Below, one piece after another: positions 35,051 to 42,823 of a stretch of 64,000 bases of DNA. The notes below the pieces were generated by a model. The model did no database searches and was not told where the DNA came from. It worked only from the letters and a program-made list of their open reading frames with translations. The DNA comes from Lachnospiraceae bacterium (GTDB taxonomy: Bacteria > Bacillota_A > Clostridia > Lachnospirales > Lachnospiraceae). Both the position numbers and the translations under genes were made by a program. Position 1 is the first letter of the stretch; each line of letters starts with the position of its first letter. The DNA lies in the NCBI GenBank assembly GCA_017613595.1, contig JAGADM010000092.1, positions 1-64,000 on the forward strand, read 5' to 3'.

Positions 35051-35716
35051 TCATTTTCCAATCACGGCATCGACATCCTTGCGGTAATCCTGATAGGAGC
35101 GGGAGCCGACATAAATCTTCTTAATGATGCCGTCTTTTATGAGAAGCGTGTACGGAATGTAGTCGCTCGGATAGTAGTCACCGATTGCAGTGCCTTCGAC
35201 CGTTGAGAAAAGAGAGTCGCTGTAGGAATTCTGCTTGCAGAACTGCTTTACGTCGGTAATCGGGTCACTGACGCTTAGACAGCAGACGGTAAAGTTTTCG
35301 ATACCGTCATTCGCGAGTTTCTGCAGGTCCGGCATCTCCTTGACGCACGGACCGCACCAGGTCGCCCAGAAATTGAGAAGAACCATACCGTCATCATGGT
35401 CGGACATACGGAAGATGGATCCGTCAAGAAGTGTTACGCTGAATTCCGGGGCAACATCTCCCTCCGCCAGTTCTTTCTTCGTTCCGGTCCTCGTATCGGC
35501 GTTCGGACGGTTCGGAAACTTTTCGGGCTTCTCCGTCGGAACGGTTTCGCCGGTCGGGACGCCGGCTCCGGTCGTGGCGGAAGCATTGTTTGCGGGAACT
35601 TTGGTGACGTCATTCTCACCGACTGTTGATTCGCAGCCTGTGAGCACGGCGGTTAGGAGTAAAAGAGCAAGGAACAGGCATGTCATCGGACGAAGTCCGT
35701 TAATCAATTTTTTCAT
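35051..35716 (-). CDS. TlpA/ResA-type thioredoxin lipoprotein
   Basis: A 221-residue lipoprotein (LTGC lipobox near residue 28), low-complexity linker (about 30-85), then an AhpC/TSA-TlpA domain with active site FWATWCGPCVKEMP and the cis-Pro loop DYIPYTLLI. It probably reduces or repairs exported proteins. Starts at 35716 or 35722 (MIM) are both possible; neither has a strong ribosome site. Its promoter is at 35808-35836 and the polyferredoxin gene follows. Confidence 0.88.
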   Translation of the reverse strand: MKKLINGLRPMTCLFLALLLLTAVLTGCESTVGENDVTKVPANNASATTGAGVPTGETVPTEKPEKFPNRPNADTRTGTKKELAEGDVAPEFSVTLLDGSIFRMSDHDDGMVLLNFWATWCGPCVKEMPDLQKLANDGIENFTVCCLSVSDPITDVKQFCKQNSYSDSLFSTVEGTAIGDYYPSDYIPYTLLIKDGIIKKIYVGSRSYQDYRKDVDAVIGK

Positions 35717-35807
35717 GATCATTGAAGCCGGCGGATACACCGGCATATCCTTTCCCCGGCAGAGCCGGACTGAACGGCGAGGTATATGCCCAACCGTTAT
35801 GGAACGT

Positions 35808-35836
35808 ATTATAGCACATTTTCCCAGAGGATTCCA
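35808..35836 (-). promoter_or_regulatory. Promoter of the TlpA-polyferredoxin pair with GGAAAATGTG box
   Basis: Minus strand extended -10 TGC-TATAAT (35813-35808) preceded by GGAAAATGTG; the -35 is poor (TGGAAT at 17 bases). It is back to back with the nuclease promoter. Confidence 0.6.
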
Positions 35837-35844
35837 CACGGGAA

Positions 35845-35873
35845 TTGCGCCGGCATGGGCGGTATGGTATAAT
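35845..35873 (+). promoter_or_regulatory. Promoter of the Mrr-like nuclease gene
   Basis: TTGCGC (35845-35850), 17 bases, extended -10 TGG-TATAAT (35868-35873). Its -35 lies 9 bases from that of the divergent TlpA promoter. Confidence 0.72.
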
Positions 35874-35901
35874 GTTAAGAACGGTAAGGGGGCCGTTATG
35901 T

Positions 35902-36477
35902 ATGAGCCGGAAAGCAATAGACGGATATGAATATGAGAAAGTGTGCGCGGAATATCTGCGGCGGAAGGGCTTTCGGAAAGTGCGCGTAACGAAGGCAAGC
36001 CGGGACCAGGGGGTAGATATTCTCGCGAAGAAGCGGCGCAAGACATACGCCGTGCAGTGCAAATACTATGCCACTCCGGTCGGAAACAAAGCCGTGCAGG
36101 AGGTGTACGCCGGCGCGTCATTCTACGGATGCGACCGGGCGATGGTGATCACCAACGCGAGCTTTACGAAGGGAGCTTATGAGCTGGCGGAAACGCTTGA
36201 TGTGGAACTGGTTTCGGATGTGGATCCGTCTAGGACCATGTTCGGCATTGTAGACCTGATCGCGGCGCTTCTGATGCTTGCCGTAATCGGCTGTTACATC
36301 GCGGAGAGAAAGGAACTCTTCTCGCTGGGTAATCTGATTCCCGGTGTCATGCGCGAGTGGCTTTATCTCGGTGCGGGAATGATTCTCGTGCTGCTTATTA
36401 TCCTCGGATCGATCCGCCGGAACCGCTACCGTTTCCGCGATGAGGAAACTGAAGAAGAGGACGAGGCGGAGCAGTAA
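35902..36477 (+). CDS. Membrane-tethered Mrr-like restriction endonuclease domain protein
   Basis: A 191-residue protein. Residues 5-110 are an Mrr_cat domain of the PD-(D/E)xK fold: YEYEKVCAEYLRRKGF, DQGVDILAKK (catalytic Asp), YAVQCKYY (QxK) and MVITNASFTKGAYELA. Two membrane helices follow (about 117-137 and 155-175), with an acidic tail. Mrr proteins cut methylated DNA; membrane-linked versions are known but their role is unclear. No methylase lies nearby. AAGGGGG sets the start at 35902. Confidence 0.85.
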   Translation: MSRKAIDGYEYEKVCAEYLRRKGFRKVRVTKASRDQGVDILAKKRRKTYAVQCKYYATPVGNKAVQEVYAGASFYGCDRAMVITNASFTKGAYELAETLDVELVSDVDPSRTMFGIVDLIAALLMLAVIGCYIAERKELFSLGNLIPGVMREWLYLGAGMILVLLIILGSIRRNRYRFRDEETEEEDEAEQ

Positions 36478-36483
36478 AACGAA

Positions 36484-36513
36484 TTAGAAAATTATACAAT
36501 CTTTGTATATGAT
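36484..36513 (+). promoter_or_regulatory. Aldo/keto reductase promoter with internal dyad
   Basis: TTAGAA (36484-36489), 18 bases, TATGAT (36508-36513). A perfect 7-bp inverted repeat TATACAA-TCT-TTGTATA (36493-36509) fills the spacer, the position used by MerR-type activators. Confidence 0.5.
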
Positions 36514-36595
36514 ATTCTATTGCCTAATTCCCTGCCTTCCCCGTAAACTGACGGTATAGGGTGAAGACTCTAAAACAGAACGGAGAGGAAATAAG

Positions 36596-37522
36596 ATGAA
36601 GACAATCGATATCGTTAACGGACCGCAGAAGGCATCGGCGATCATTCAGGGGTGTATGCGAATGCCGGGTCTCAGCCCGGAGGATGCGGCAAAGGTGATC
36701 CGCACGGCTTATGACTGCGGCGTGAATTTCTTCGACCATGCCACCTGCTACGGAGCGGGTGCTGCCGAGACGCGTTTCAGCGAGGCTTTCCCGATGACGG
36801 GAATCCGCCGCGGGGACATCTATATCCAGAGCAAATGCGGACTGTGTTTCGACCGCAATGAATTTGACTGGACCAGAGAAAACATTTTAGAGAGTGTCGA
36901 CGGGATTCTTGACCGTCTGAAGACGGATTATCTCGATACCCTGCTGCTTCACCGTCCGGACGTGCTGTTCGACCCCGAAGAGGTGGCGGAGGCATTTGAC
37001 GTACTCGAGAAGTCCGGAAAGGTACGTCATTTCGGTGTCAGCAACCTGGTGCCGATGCAGATCGAACTCCTTAAGAAATACGTGAAGCAGCCGCTTATCA
37101 TCAACCAGGTACAGCTCTCCTTAGAGCAGTCCCAACTGATCGACCAGGCGCTTTACATGAATAATAAGACAACCGATTTCTCGGTGAACCGTGACGGCAA
37201 CGCGCTCGACTACTGCCGCCTGAAGGACATTACGATCCAGGCATGGTCGCCGCTTCAGTACGGCATGTTCGGAGGCTCGTTCATCGACAATCCGAAGTTC
37301 CCGAAGATGAACGAAGCGCTGCAGAAGATCGCGGATCGCGAGGGTGTGTCCAAAGCCGCAGTCGCTATCGCGTGGATACTTCGTCACCCGGCGAAGATGC
37401 AGGCCATCATCGGTTCGATGAACCCGGAGCATATCAAGGATGCGTGCGCCGCTTCCGATGTGAAGCTTTCGCATCATGATTGGTACGAGCTGTATCTTGC
37501 GGCAGGCAAATTCCTTCCGTAA
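36596..37522 (+). CDS. Aldo/keto reductase (YdhF-like)
   Basis: A 308-residue NADPH-dependent (beta/alpha)8 oxidoreductase. The catalytic tetrad is Asp and Tyr in FFDHATCYGAG, Lys in QSKCG and His in LLHRPD. The cofactor loop IQAWSPLQYGMF and the C-terminal AIIGSMNPEHIKD are typical of AKR11/YdhF members. The substrate is unknown. It appears to be monocistronic under a promoter with a MerR-like dyad. Confidence 0.93.
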   Translation: MKTIDIVNGPQKASAIIQGCMRMPGLSPEDAAKVIRTAYDCGVNFFDHATCYGAGAAETRFSEAFPMTGIRRGDIYIQSKCGLCFDRNEFDWTRENILESVDGILDRLKTDYLDTLLLHRPDVLFDPEEVAEAFDVLEKSGKVRHFGVSNLVPMQIELLKKYVKQPLIINQVQLSLEQSQLIDQALYMNNKTTDFSVNRDGNALDYCRLKDITIQAWSPLQYGMFGGSFIDNPKFPKMNEALQKIADREGVSKAAVAIAWILRHPAKMQAIIGSMNPEHIKDACAASDVKLSHHDWYELYLAAGKFLP

Positions 37523-37646
37523 GCGCTCTGAAGAAGTCCGGAAAAGGGGCAGAGCAGTCATATTTTCCTGAAAAAAGCCCGTTGTTTAAAGGATGAGAAA
37601 TGGCGGGAAATAATAATTCTACCGATGTAGAAAGGAGACAAAGCCT

Positions 37647-39560
37647 ATGGCAGGCGGAGGCGGACGTATGGGGGGCCCTTTTGCAAGGGGCTTCATGACG
37701 GAGGAGGAGAAAGCGAACCAGCCTAAGATTACGAAAGCACTGCTGAAAAGAGTATTTTCGTATCTCACACCGTATTGGAAACAGTTTGCATTTGTACTTG
37801 TATGCATCGCGGTTTCCTCGGTAATGTCACTGTACCCTTCGGTACTGACCGGTAAGATTCTCGATGAAGGCATCATCGGCCGGAACAAGAAGATGCTGAT
37901 CATTCTGATCATCGCGTCGTTCGGTCTGACGCTGGCATCCAACCTGATCGGCGTACTCGAAGCATATCTCAATGCGTGGATCGCGCAGCACATCACGTAC
38001 GATATGCGGAACCAGATGTTCAAACATCTGCAGAAGATGTCGCAGCGGTTCTTCACATCGAACAACCAGGGCGATATCATCACCCGAATGACGAGTGATA
38101 TTTCGGGTGTCGAATCCGTTATCACGAATACCTTCCGTAATATCCTTTCGAACTCCATCACGCTGATCGTAGCTCTCGTGATGATGTTCCGGATGAACTG
38201 GATGCTCGCGCTGCTCGGTGTCTGCATCATTCCGCTTTTCGTTATCCCGACGAGAAAGGCCGGCAAAACGCGTTGGAAACTGACCGGCGAAGCACAGCAG
38301 TGCAACGACGAGATCAACGGTATCCTGAACGAAACGATGTCGGTAAGCGGACAGCTGCTTGTGAAGCTGTTCGGTAAGGAAAAGAAGGAGTACGGACGCT
38401 ACAAGGATGCGAACGGCCGCATGATCCGCCTCAACATCCGTGAGCGCATGGCAGGCCGCTGGTTCTTCGTCGTGCTGAATACCGTTACGAACATCGGCCC
38501 GATGCTTTTATATCTGGTCGGCGGTATTTTGATCATTGATTACAATAAGAACATATCCCCCGGTGACATCACCGTTCTTGTGGGACTGCTCGGACGCACT
38601 TATATGCCGGTCAACAACCTGTTGAACATTCAGGTCGACTGGATGCGTTCGATGGCACTCTTTACCCGTATCTTCGAATACTTCGATATGCCCGTGGAGA
38701 TTGAAAATGCACCCGACGCGGTGACTCCCGAATCCACGAGCGGCGAAGTGGAATTTGACCATGTTGATTTCTCGTACGATCCGGAAAGGAAGATACTCAA
38801 AGATGTTTCCTTCCGGCTGGAAAGCGGGCACAGCATTGCGATCGTCGGGCCGTCCGGCTCGGGTAAGAGTACGATCATCAATCTGATCCCGCGTCTCTAT
38901 GATGTCCAGTGCGGATCAGTCCGCTTCGGCGGTGTCGATGTCAGAAAGCTTGACCTGTCGTTCCTTCGCAAGAATGTCGGCGTGGTTTCCCAGGAAACCT
39001 ATCTTTTCAACGGAACGATCCGTGAGAACCTCCTTTACGCAAAGGAAGACGCGACCGAAGAAGAGATGATCGAAGCCTGCAAAAAGGCCAATATCTACGA
39101 TTTCATTTCTTCGCAGGAAACGGGTCTTGACACGATGGTCGGAAACCGCGGACTGAAGCTGTCGGGCGGTGAGAAGCAGCGTATCTCGATCGCGAGAGTA
39201 TTGCTTAAGAACCCTGCGCTTCTGATCTTCGACGAAGCAACCTCGGCACTCGATTCCATTTCCGAGAGCAAGATTCAGGAAGCCATCGATCCGATCATCG
39301 AGGAACGGACGAGTATTCTGATCGCGCACCGTCTTTCGACGATTCTTGCGGCCGACGAAATCCTTGTTGTAAAGGACGGAGAGATCGTGGAGCGCGGCCA
39401 GCACAGTGAACTTGTTAAACTCGGCGGCGTTTACACCGAACTTTACAATACGCAGTTCAATCGTCCTCTCGGTAATATGGAGAAGATTGAGGCTGCGGAA
39501 GCAGAGGAGGAAACTCCGGCAGAGGAGGCAGCTTCCGGCACCGGAGAGATTGTATTATAA
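37647..39560 (+). CDS. ABC exporter, permease-ATPase half-transporter
   Basis: A 637-residue half-size exporter: Gly-rich start, six-helix ABC membrane domain (about 35-335) and ATPase (about 360-600) with GPSGSGKST, Q-loop VSQETYLF, signature LSGGEKQR, Walker B LLIFDEATSAL and H-loop IAHRLS. An acidic tail closes the protein. In related bacteria such genes often come as adjacent heterodimer pairs; here only one is present, so it may be a homodimer or pair with a distant gene. GAAAGGAGAC sets the start. Confidence 0.94.
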   Translation: MAGGGGRMGGPFARGFMTEEEKANQPKITKALLKRVFSYLTPYWKQFAFVLVCIAVSSVMSLYPSVLTGKILDEGIIGRNKKMLIILIIASFGLTLASNLIGVLEAYLNAWIAQHITYDMRNQMFKHLQKMSQRFFTSNNQGDIITRMTSDISGVESVITNTFRNILSNSITLIVALVMMFRMNWMLALLGVCIIPLFVIPTRKAGKTRWKLTGEAQQCNDEINGILNETMSVSGQLLVKLFGKEKKEYGRYKDANGRMIRLNIRERMAGRWFFVVLNTVTNIGPMLLYLVGGILIIDYNKNISPGDITVLVGLLGRTYMPVNNLLNIQVDWMRSMALFTRIFEYFDMPVEIENAPDAVTPESTSGEVEFDHVDFSYDPERKILKDVSFRLESGHSIAIVGPSGSGKSTIINLIPRLYDVQCGSVRFGGVDVRKLDLSFLRKNVGVVSQETYLFNGTIRENLLYAKEDATEEEMIEACKKANIYDFISSQETGLDTMVGNRGLKLSGGEKQRISIARVLLKNPALLIFDEATSALDSISESKIQEAIDPIIEERTSILIAHRLSTILAADEILVVKDGEIVERGQHSELVKLGGVYTELYNTQFNRPLGNMEKIEAAEAEEETPAEEAASGTGEIVL

Positions 39561-39571
39561 GACTATTTCAT

Positions 39572-39591
39572 CGGCCGCCTTCGGGCGGCCG
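39572..39591 (+). other. Hairpin with UUCG tetraloop
   Basis: CGGCCGCC-TTCG-GGCGGCCG: perfect 8-bp stem closed by a UUCG loop, a highly stable RNA hairpin. Only GGTTTG follows, so it is a weak terminator or an mRNA stabiliser between the ABC and phosphoesterase genes. Confidence 0.7.
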
Positions 39592-39611
39592 GTTTGCAGG
39601 AGAGACACCGT

Positions 39612-40718
39612 ATGTGGACGATTGTTTTAATCGCGGTTTGTATTCTTATGATCGGCAGCCTGATCTATCTCGGAAGCAGGATGTCGCATTTTCCGCTGCT
39701 CGGAAAACTTGCCGATAAGAATGCGTTCGGACGGTGGGTCGTACGTCTGATTCCGCTCATCGTATTCGCCGGTTTCGCGGTTTTCGATTTCGTGAATTCG
39801 GTAATCTTTCTGATTCATCTGACCGTATTCTGGATTGCGGCGGACCTGCTGTTCCGGCTGTTCACAAAGCGCGGTAAAGAAGAGAAGAAGCCGCGGACGT
39901 ATGCGGCGGCCTGGATTGCCGTCGGTGTCTGCGTGATCTATTTCATCATCGGTTATTTCTGCGCGCATCAGGTGTTCCGAAAGGAATACACGATCACGAC
40001 GGAGAAGGATCTCGGGACGCAGAAACTGCGGGTGGCGCTGATCGCGGACTGCCACATCGGAAGCACATTTGACGGCGAAGGCTTCGCCCGGCATCTCGCG
40101 GAAATCCAGAAGATGAAGCCGGATGTCCTTGTGATTGTCGGCGACTATGTGGACGACAGCACGAAGAAGGAGGACATGCTTCGCGCGGGACAGGCACTCG
40201 GCGGATTCGAAGCGAAGTACGGCGTATTTTACGTGTACGGCAATCACGACAAAGGATACTATAACAGCCGCGGCTTTACCGCGGATGAGCTTGCGGCGAA
40301 CCTTCGGGAGAACGGCGTGACGATCCTCGAGGATGCAAATGTCATGCTGAGCGAGGGCGTGTGTCTGATCGGCCGTAAGGACCGCAGTGACCGCAGCCGG
40401 AAAGGCATGGCGGAACTGATGGAAGGCATAGACACGAGCCTTTACACGATTGTACTCGATCATCAGCCGAACGACTATAAATCGGAGGCGGAAGCCGGCC
40501 CGGACCTTGTGCTTTCGGGACATACGCACGGCGGGCAGATGATACCGATAGGCCTGATCGGACGTATAAGCGGCGCGGACGACCGCTCCTACGGAACCGA
40601 GAAGCGCGGCAATACAATGTTTCTCGTAACGTCCGGAATCTCCTGCTGGGCACTTGATTTTAAGACCGGAACGAAGTCGGAATATGTGATCATTGACCTG
40701 GTAGGAAATGTGAAATGA
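39612..40718 (+). CDS. Membrane metallophosphoesterase
   Basis: A 368-residue protein with four membrane segments in the first 125 residues and a calcineurin-like phosphoesterase domain (about 140-360). Metal-binding motifs are IADCHIGS, VGDYVDD, YGNHDKG, DHQP and LSGHTHGGQ. It is YkuE/YaeI-like, a group that includes UDP-diacylglucosamine and phospholipid phosphoesterases; the substrate is not defined. The start at 39612 follows GGAGAG. Confidence 0.9.
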   Translation: MWTIVLIAVCILMIGSLIYLGSRMSHFPLLGKLADKNAFGRWVVRLIPLIVFAGFAVFDFVNSVIFLIHLTVFWIAADLLFRLFTKRGKEEKKPRTYAAAWIAVGVCVIYFIIGYFCAHQVFRKEYTITTEKDLGTQKLRVALIADCHIGSTFDGEGFARHLAEIQKMKPDVLVIVGDYVDDSTKKEDMLRAGQALGGFEAKYGVFYVYGNHDKGYYNSRGFTADELAANLRENGVTILEDANVMLSEGVCLIGRKDRSDRSRKGMAELMEGIDTSLYTIVLDHQPNDYKSEAEAGPDLVLSGHTHGGQMIPIGLIGRISGADDRSYGTEKRGNTMFLVTSGISCWALDFKTGTKSEYVIIDLVGNVK

Positions 40719-40804
40719 AAACCGCTGCCGGCTTTATACCGGGAGCTATGATTTTGAGCAGATCACGGCATTGATAAAGCAGAAGACATCCTGCAGATTA
40801 GGAG

Positions 40805-40828
40805 AGCCCGCTTAGTGCGGGCTTTTTT
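40805..40828 (+). terminator. Terminator of the phosphoesterase gene
   Basis: AGCCCGC, 5-base loop, GCGGGCT, then a T run. Confidence 0.88.
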
Positions 40829-40872
40829 GATGCGGAATAACCGGCCGGCCGATTGACGGGCAAGACAACGGG

Positions 40873-40888
40873 GGTTAAAATATTAACC
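40873..40888. promoter_or_regulatory. Inverted repeat upstream of the second XRE regulator
   Basis: GGTTAA-AATA-TTAACC, with a third half-site GGTTAA just downstream (about 40892). A TATACT at 40942-40947 may be the -10, but no -35 fits. It is a candidate operator. Confidence 0.35.
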
Positions 40889-40988
40889 GGCGGTTAAGAT
40901 GCATCGGCTGTTCATTATCTGGAAATAAAGTACCTGTCGAGTATACTGAAATTGCGATATCGTAATAAACCATGAAAGGATGATACTT

Positions 40989-41879
40989 ATGACAATTCGG
41001 ATAGGAGACAATATCAAACGTCTGCGTACACAGAGGAAGGTTACGCAGGAACAGCTCGCGGAGGCGCTCAGCGTGTCTTCGGTAGCCGTGAGCAAATGGG
41101 AACGCAGCGAGACAATGCCGGACATCGCTCTGCTTCCGAAACTCGCTTACTTTTTTCAGGTTACGATTGATGAACTGATGAGCTACGACGCCTGCGCGGT
41201 GGAACTGGAGATTCAGGAGTTTCTGAATGCGCACGCGAAAGCGGCTGAGGAAGGCCGTTTCGGAGAACTGCTGACGCTTTCGACGGATGCGTATACGCGG
41301 TATCCGAATGATTATCGCGTGATGAGCTGCTACATGTGGGACCTGGCCGGCGGGTATGCGGATAACGACCCTGCAGTGCTTTCGGATCGCGGCGATGAGC
41401 TCGGTAGCCTGTGCGGCCGGATACTGGACGGATGTACTGACGCATTTCTCAGAAGAGACGCGTATGTGATGAAGGGAAAGCTTCTTCACGCCGCAGGAAA
41501 GACCGAAGAGGCACTCGCGCTTTACCGAAGAGAACTGCCGGACTGGTACCAGACTGCCGGACAGAAGAGCGAGCAGCTGTTTTCGAAGGATACGCCGGAA
41601 TTTGCGTCGGCGCTTGCAGGGAACATTACGGAGCTCGGAAAGTTTCTGTTAAACAAGATTTCGAAAGAAATATGGTTCTGCGGGCCGGAACGAAGCACGG
41701 AAGAAAAGACGGAACTGGCAGCAGAGGTTTGCGAGGCGGTGACGGCATTTCCCGCTCTCGGTGAGGAACAGCGGAAAGCTCTGACGGCATACTTTGCGGG
41801 GGACTTTATACTGAAACTTCAGAACTTCGGCGGGGATGCCGCGAAGAAATGCCGTGAAAGGATGGAAACTTATCGGTAA
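40989..41879 (+). CDS. XRE-family regulator with TPR-like C-terminal region (second)
   Basis: A 296-residue regulator with N-terminal helix-turn-helix (GDNIKRLRTQRKVTQEQLAEAL, then VAVSKWERSETMPDI) and a helical C-terminal domain resembling tetratricopeptide repeats. The plan matches the gene at 3065-4138. The start at 40989 is preferred over 40980 because AAAGGA is 8 bases upstream. No partner gene is coupled to it, so its target is unclear. Confidence 0.83.
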   Translation: MTIRIGDNIKRLRTQRKVTQEQLAEALSVSSVAVSKWERSETMPDIALLPKLAYFFQVTIDELMSYDACAVELEIQEFLNAHAKAAEEGRFGELLTLSTDAYTRYPNDYRVMSCYMWDLAGGYADNDPAVLSDRGDELGSLCGRILDGCTDAFLRRDAYVMKGKLLHAAGKTEEALALYRRELPDWYQTAGQKSEQLFSKDTPEFASALAGNITELGKFLLNKISKEIWFCGPERSTEEKTELAAEVCEAVTAFPALGEEQRKALTAYFAGDFILKLQNFGGDAAKKCRERMETYR

Positions 41880-41920
41880 ACCATCGGAAAGCACATCGCG
41901 ATGATTGCGGAGATTGCACA

Positions 41921-41948
41921 TTGCCTTTTTCGTATGGTCTGCTATACT
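41921..41948 (+). promoter_or_regulatory. Promoter of the DUF2809-Nudix gene
   Basis: TTGCCT (41921-41926), 16 bases, extended -10 TGC-TATACT (41943-41948). Confidence 0.68.
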
Positions 41949-41992
41949 GGGATCAGAACAATTCGGGGTTTCCGGATTGACGCGGAGGGGAA

Positions 41993-42808
41993 ATGAAGAA
42001 ACAGACGAAGCGGTTATGGTATCTGTGTGCCGCTGTACTGATCATTGCAGCGGAAGTAATCATCGCGAAATATGTGCATGATGATTTCGTCCGCCCGTAT
42101 CTGGGCGACGTTCTTGTTGTGATAGCCGTTTATACTGTTGTACGGACGGTGCATCCGGAAGGGTGGCCGCTGCTGCCGGCGGGTGTATTCGCATTTGCCG
42201 TAACGGTCGAAGTTCTGCAGTATTTCCGCATAACGGAGGTGCTCGGCGTCTCGGATAACCGGTTTCTCAGAATTTTAATCGGCGGTACCTTTGATTGGAA
42301 GGATATCCTCTGTTACGCGGCAGGATGTATGCTGCTTGCGGTATGGGAAATGATACGCGCGAAGAAAATGGGATTAAGGAATATTGAGAAGGAAACACAA
42401 CCGATGAAACATATTGAAGTAGTGGCAGCAGTGATCCGCCACGGAGACAGGATTTTCGCGACGCAGCGCGGGTACGGAGACTTCAAGGACCGCTGGGAAT
42501 TTCCGGGCGGAAAGATGGAGCCCGGCGAATCAAAGGAAGCGGCGCTTGTGCGCGAGATCAGAGAAGAACTGGACACGGATATTACCGTTGAAGGTCTCAT
42601 TAAGACGGTCGATACGGATTATCCGGCGTTTCACATTACGATGCACGTATTTTGGTGTTCCGTTGTCAGCGGAGAACTGAAGCTTTTAGAGCATGAGGCA
42701 GCCCGCTGGCTTGACATCAATGAGAATCTGCCGAAGGCGGTCGACTGGCTGCCGGCGGACCTGGAGGTTGTGGAGGAACTGCTGAAACAGGCAGGGGTAC
42801 AGGCGTAA
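41993..42808 (+). CDS. DUF2809 membrane domain fused to Nudix hydrolase
   Basis: A 271-residue fusion. Residues 1-125 are DUF2809 with four membrane segments (YLGDVLVVIAVYTVVR, EVLQYFRI, GTFDWKDILCYAAGCML). Residues 138-271 are a MutT-type Nudix domain: VVAAVIRHGDRIFATQRGYG, WEFPGGKMEPGESKEAALVREIREEL and a WLDINENLP tail, like (deoxy)nucleoside triphosphate pyrophosphohydrolases. An internal ATG at 42404 has its own AGAAGGAAA site 9 bases upstream, exactly at the domain junction. A free Nudix protein could therefore be made from the same frame. Confidence 0.87.
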   Translation: MKKQTKRLWYLCAAVLIIAAEVIIAKYVHDDFVRPYLGDVLVVIAVYTVVRTVHPEGWPLLPAGVFAFAVTVEVLQYFRITEVLGVSDNRFLRILIGGTFDWKDILCYAAGCMLLAVWEMIRAKKMGLRNIEKETQPMKHIEVVAAVIRHGDRIFATQRGYGDFKDRWEFPGGKMEPGESKEAALVREIREELDTDITVEGLIKTVDTDYPAFHITMHVFWCSVVSGELKLLEHEAARWLDINENLPKAVDWLPADLEVVEELLKQAGVQA

Positions 42809-42823
42809 CAAAGGAGGTAACCG

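Noticed and set aside
37600..37701. 33-codon upstream frame overlapping the ABC exporter start
   Set aside because: A weak AAAGGATGAG site precedes it, but the peptide has no conserved look and the overlap is out of frame. A translational leader role cannot be excluded.
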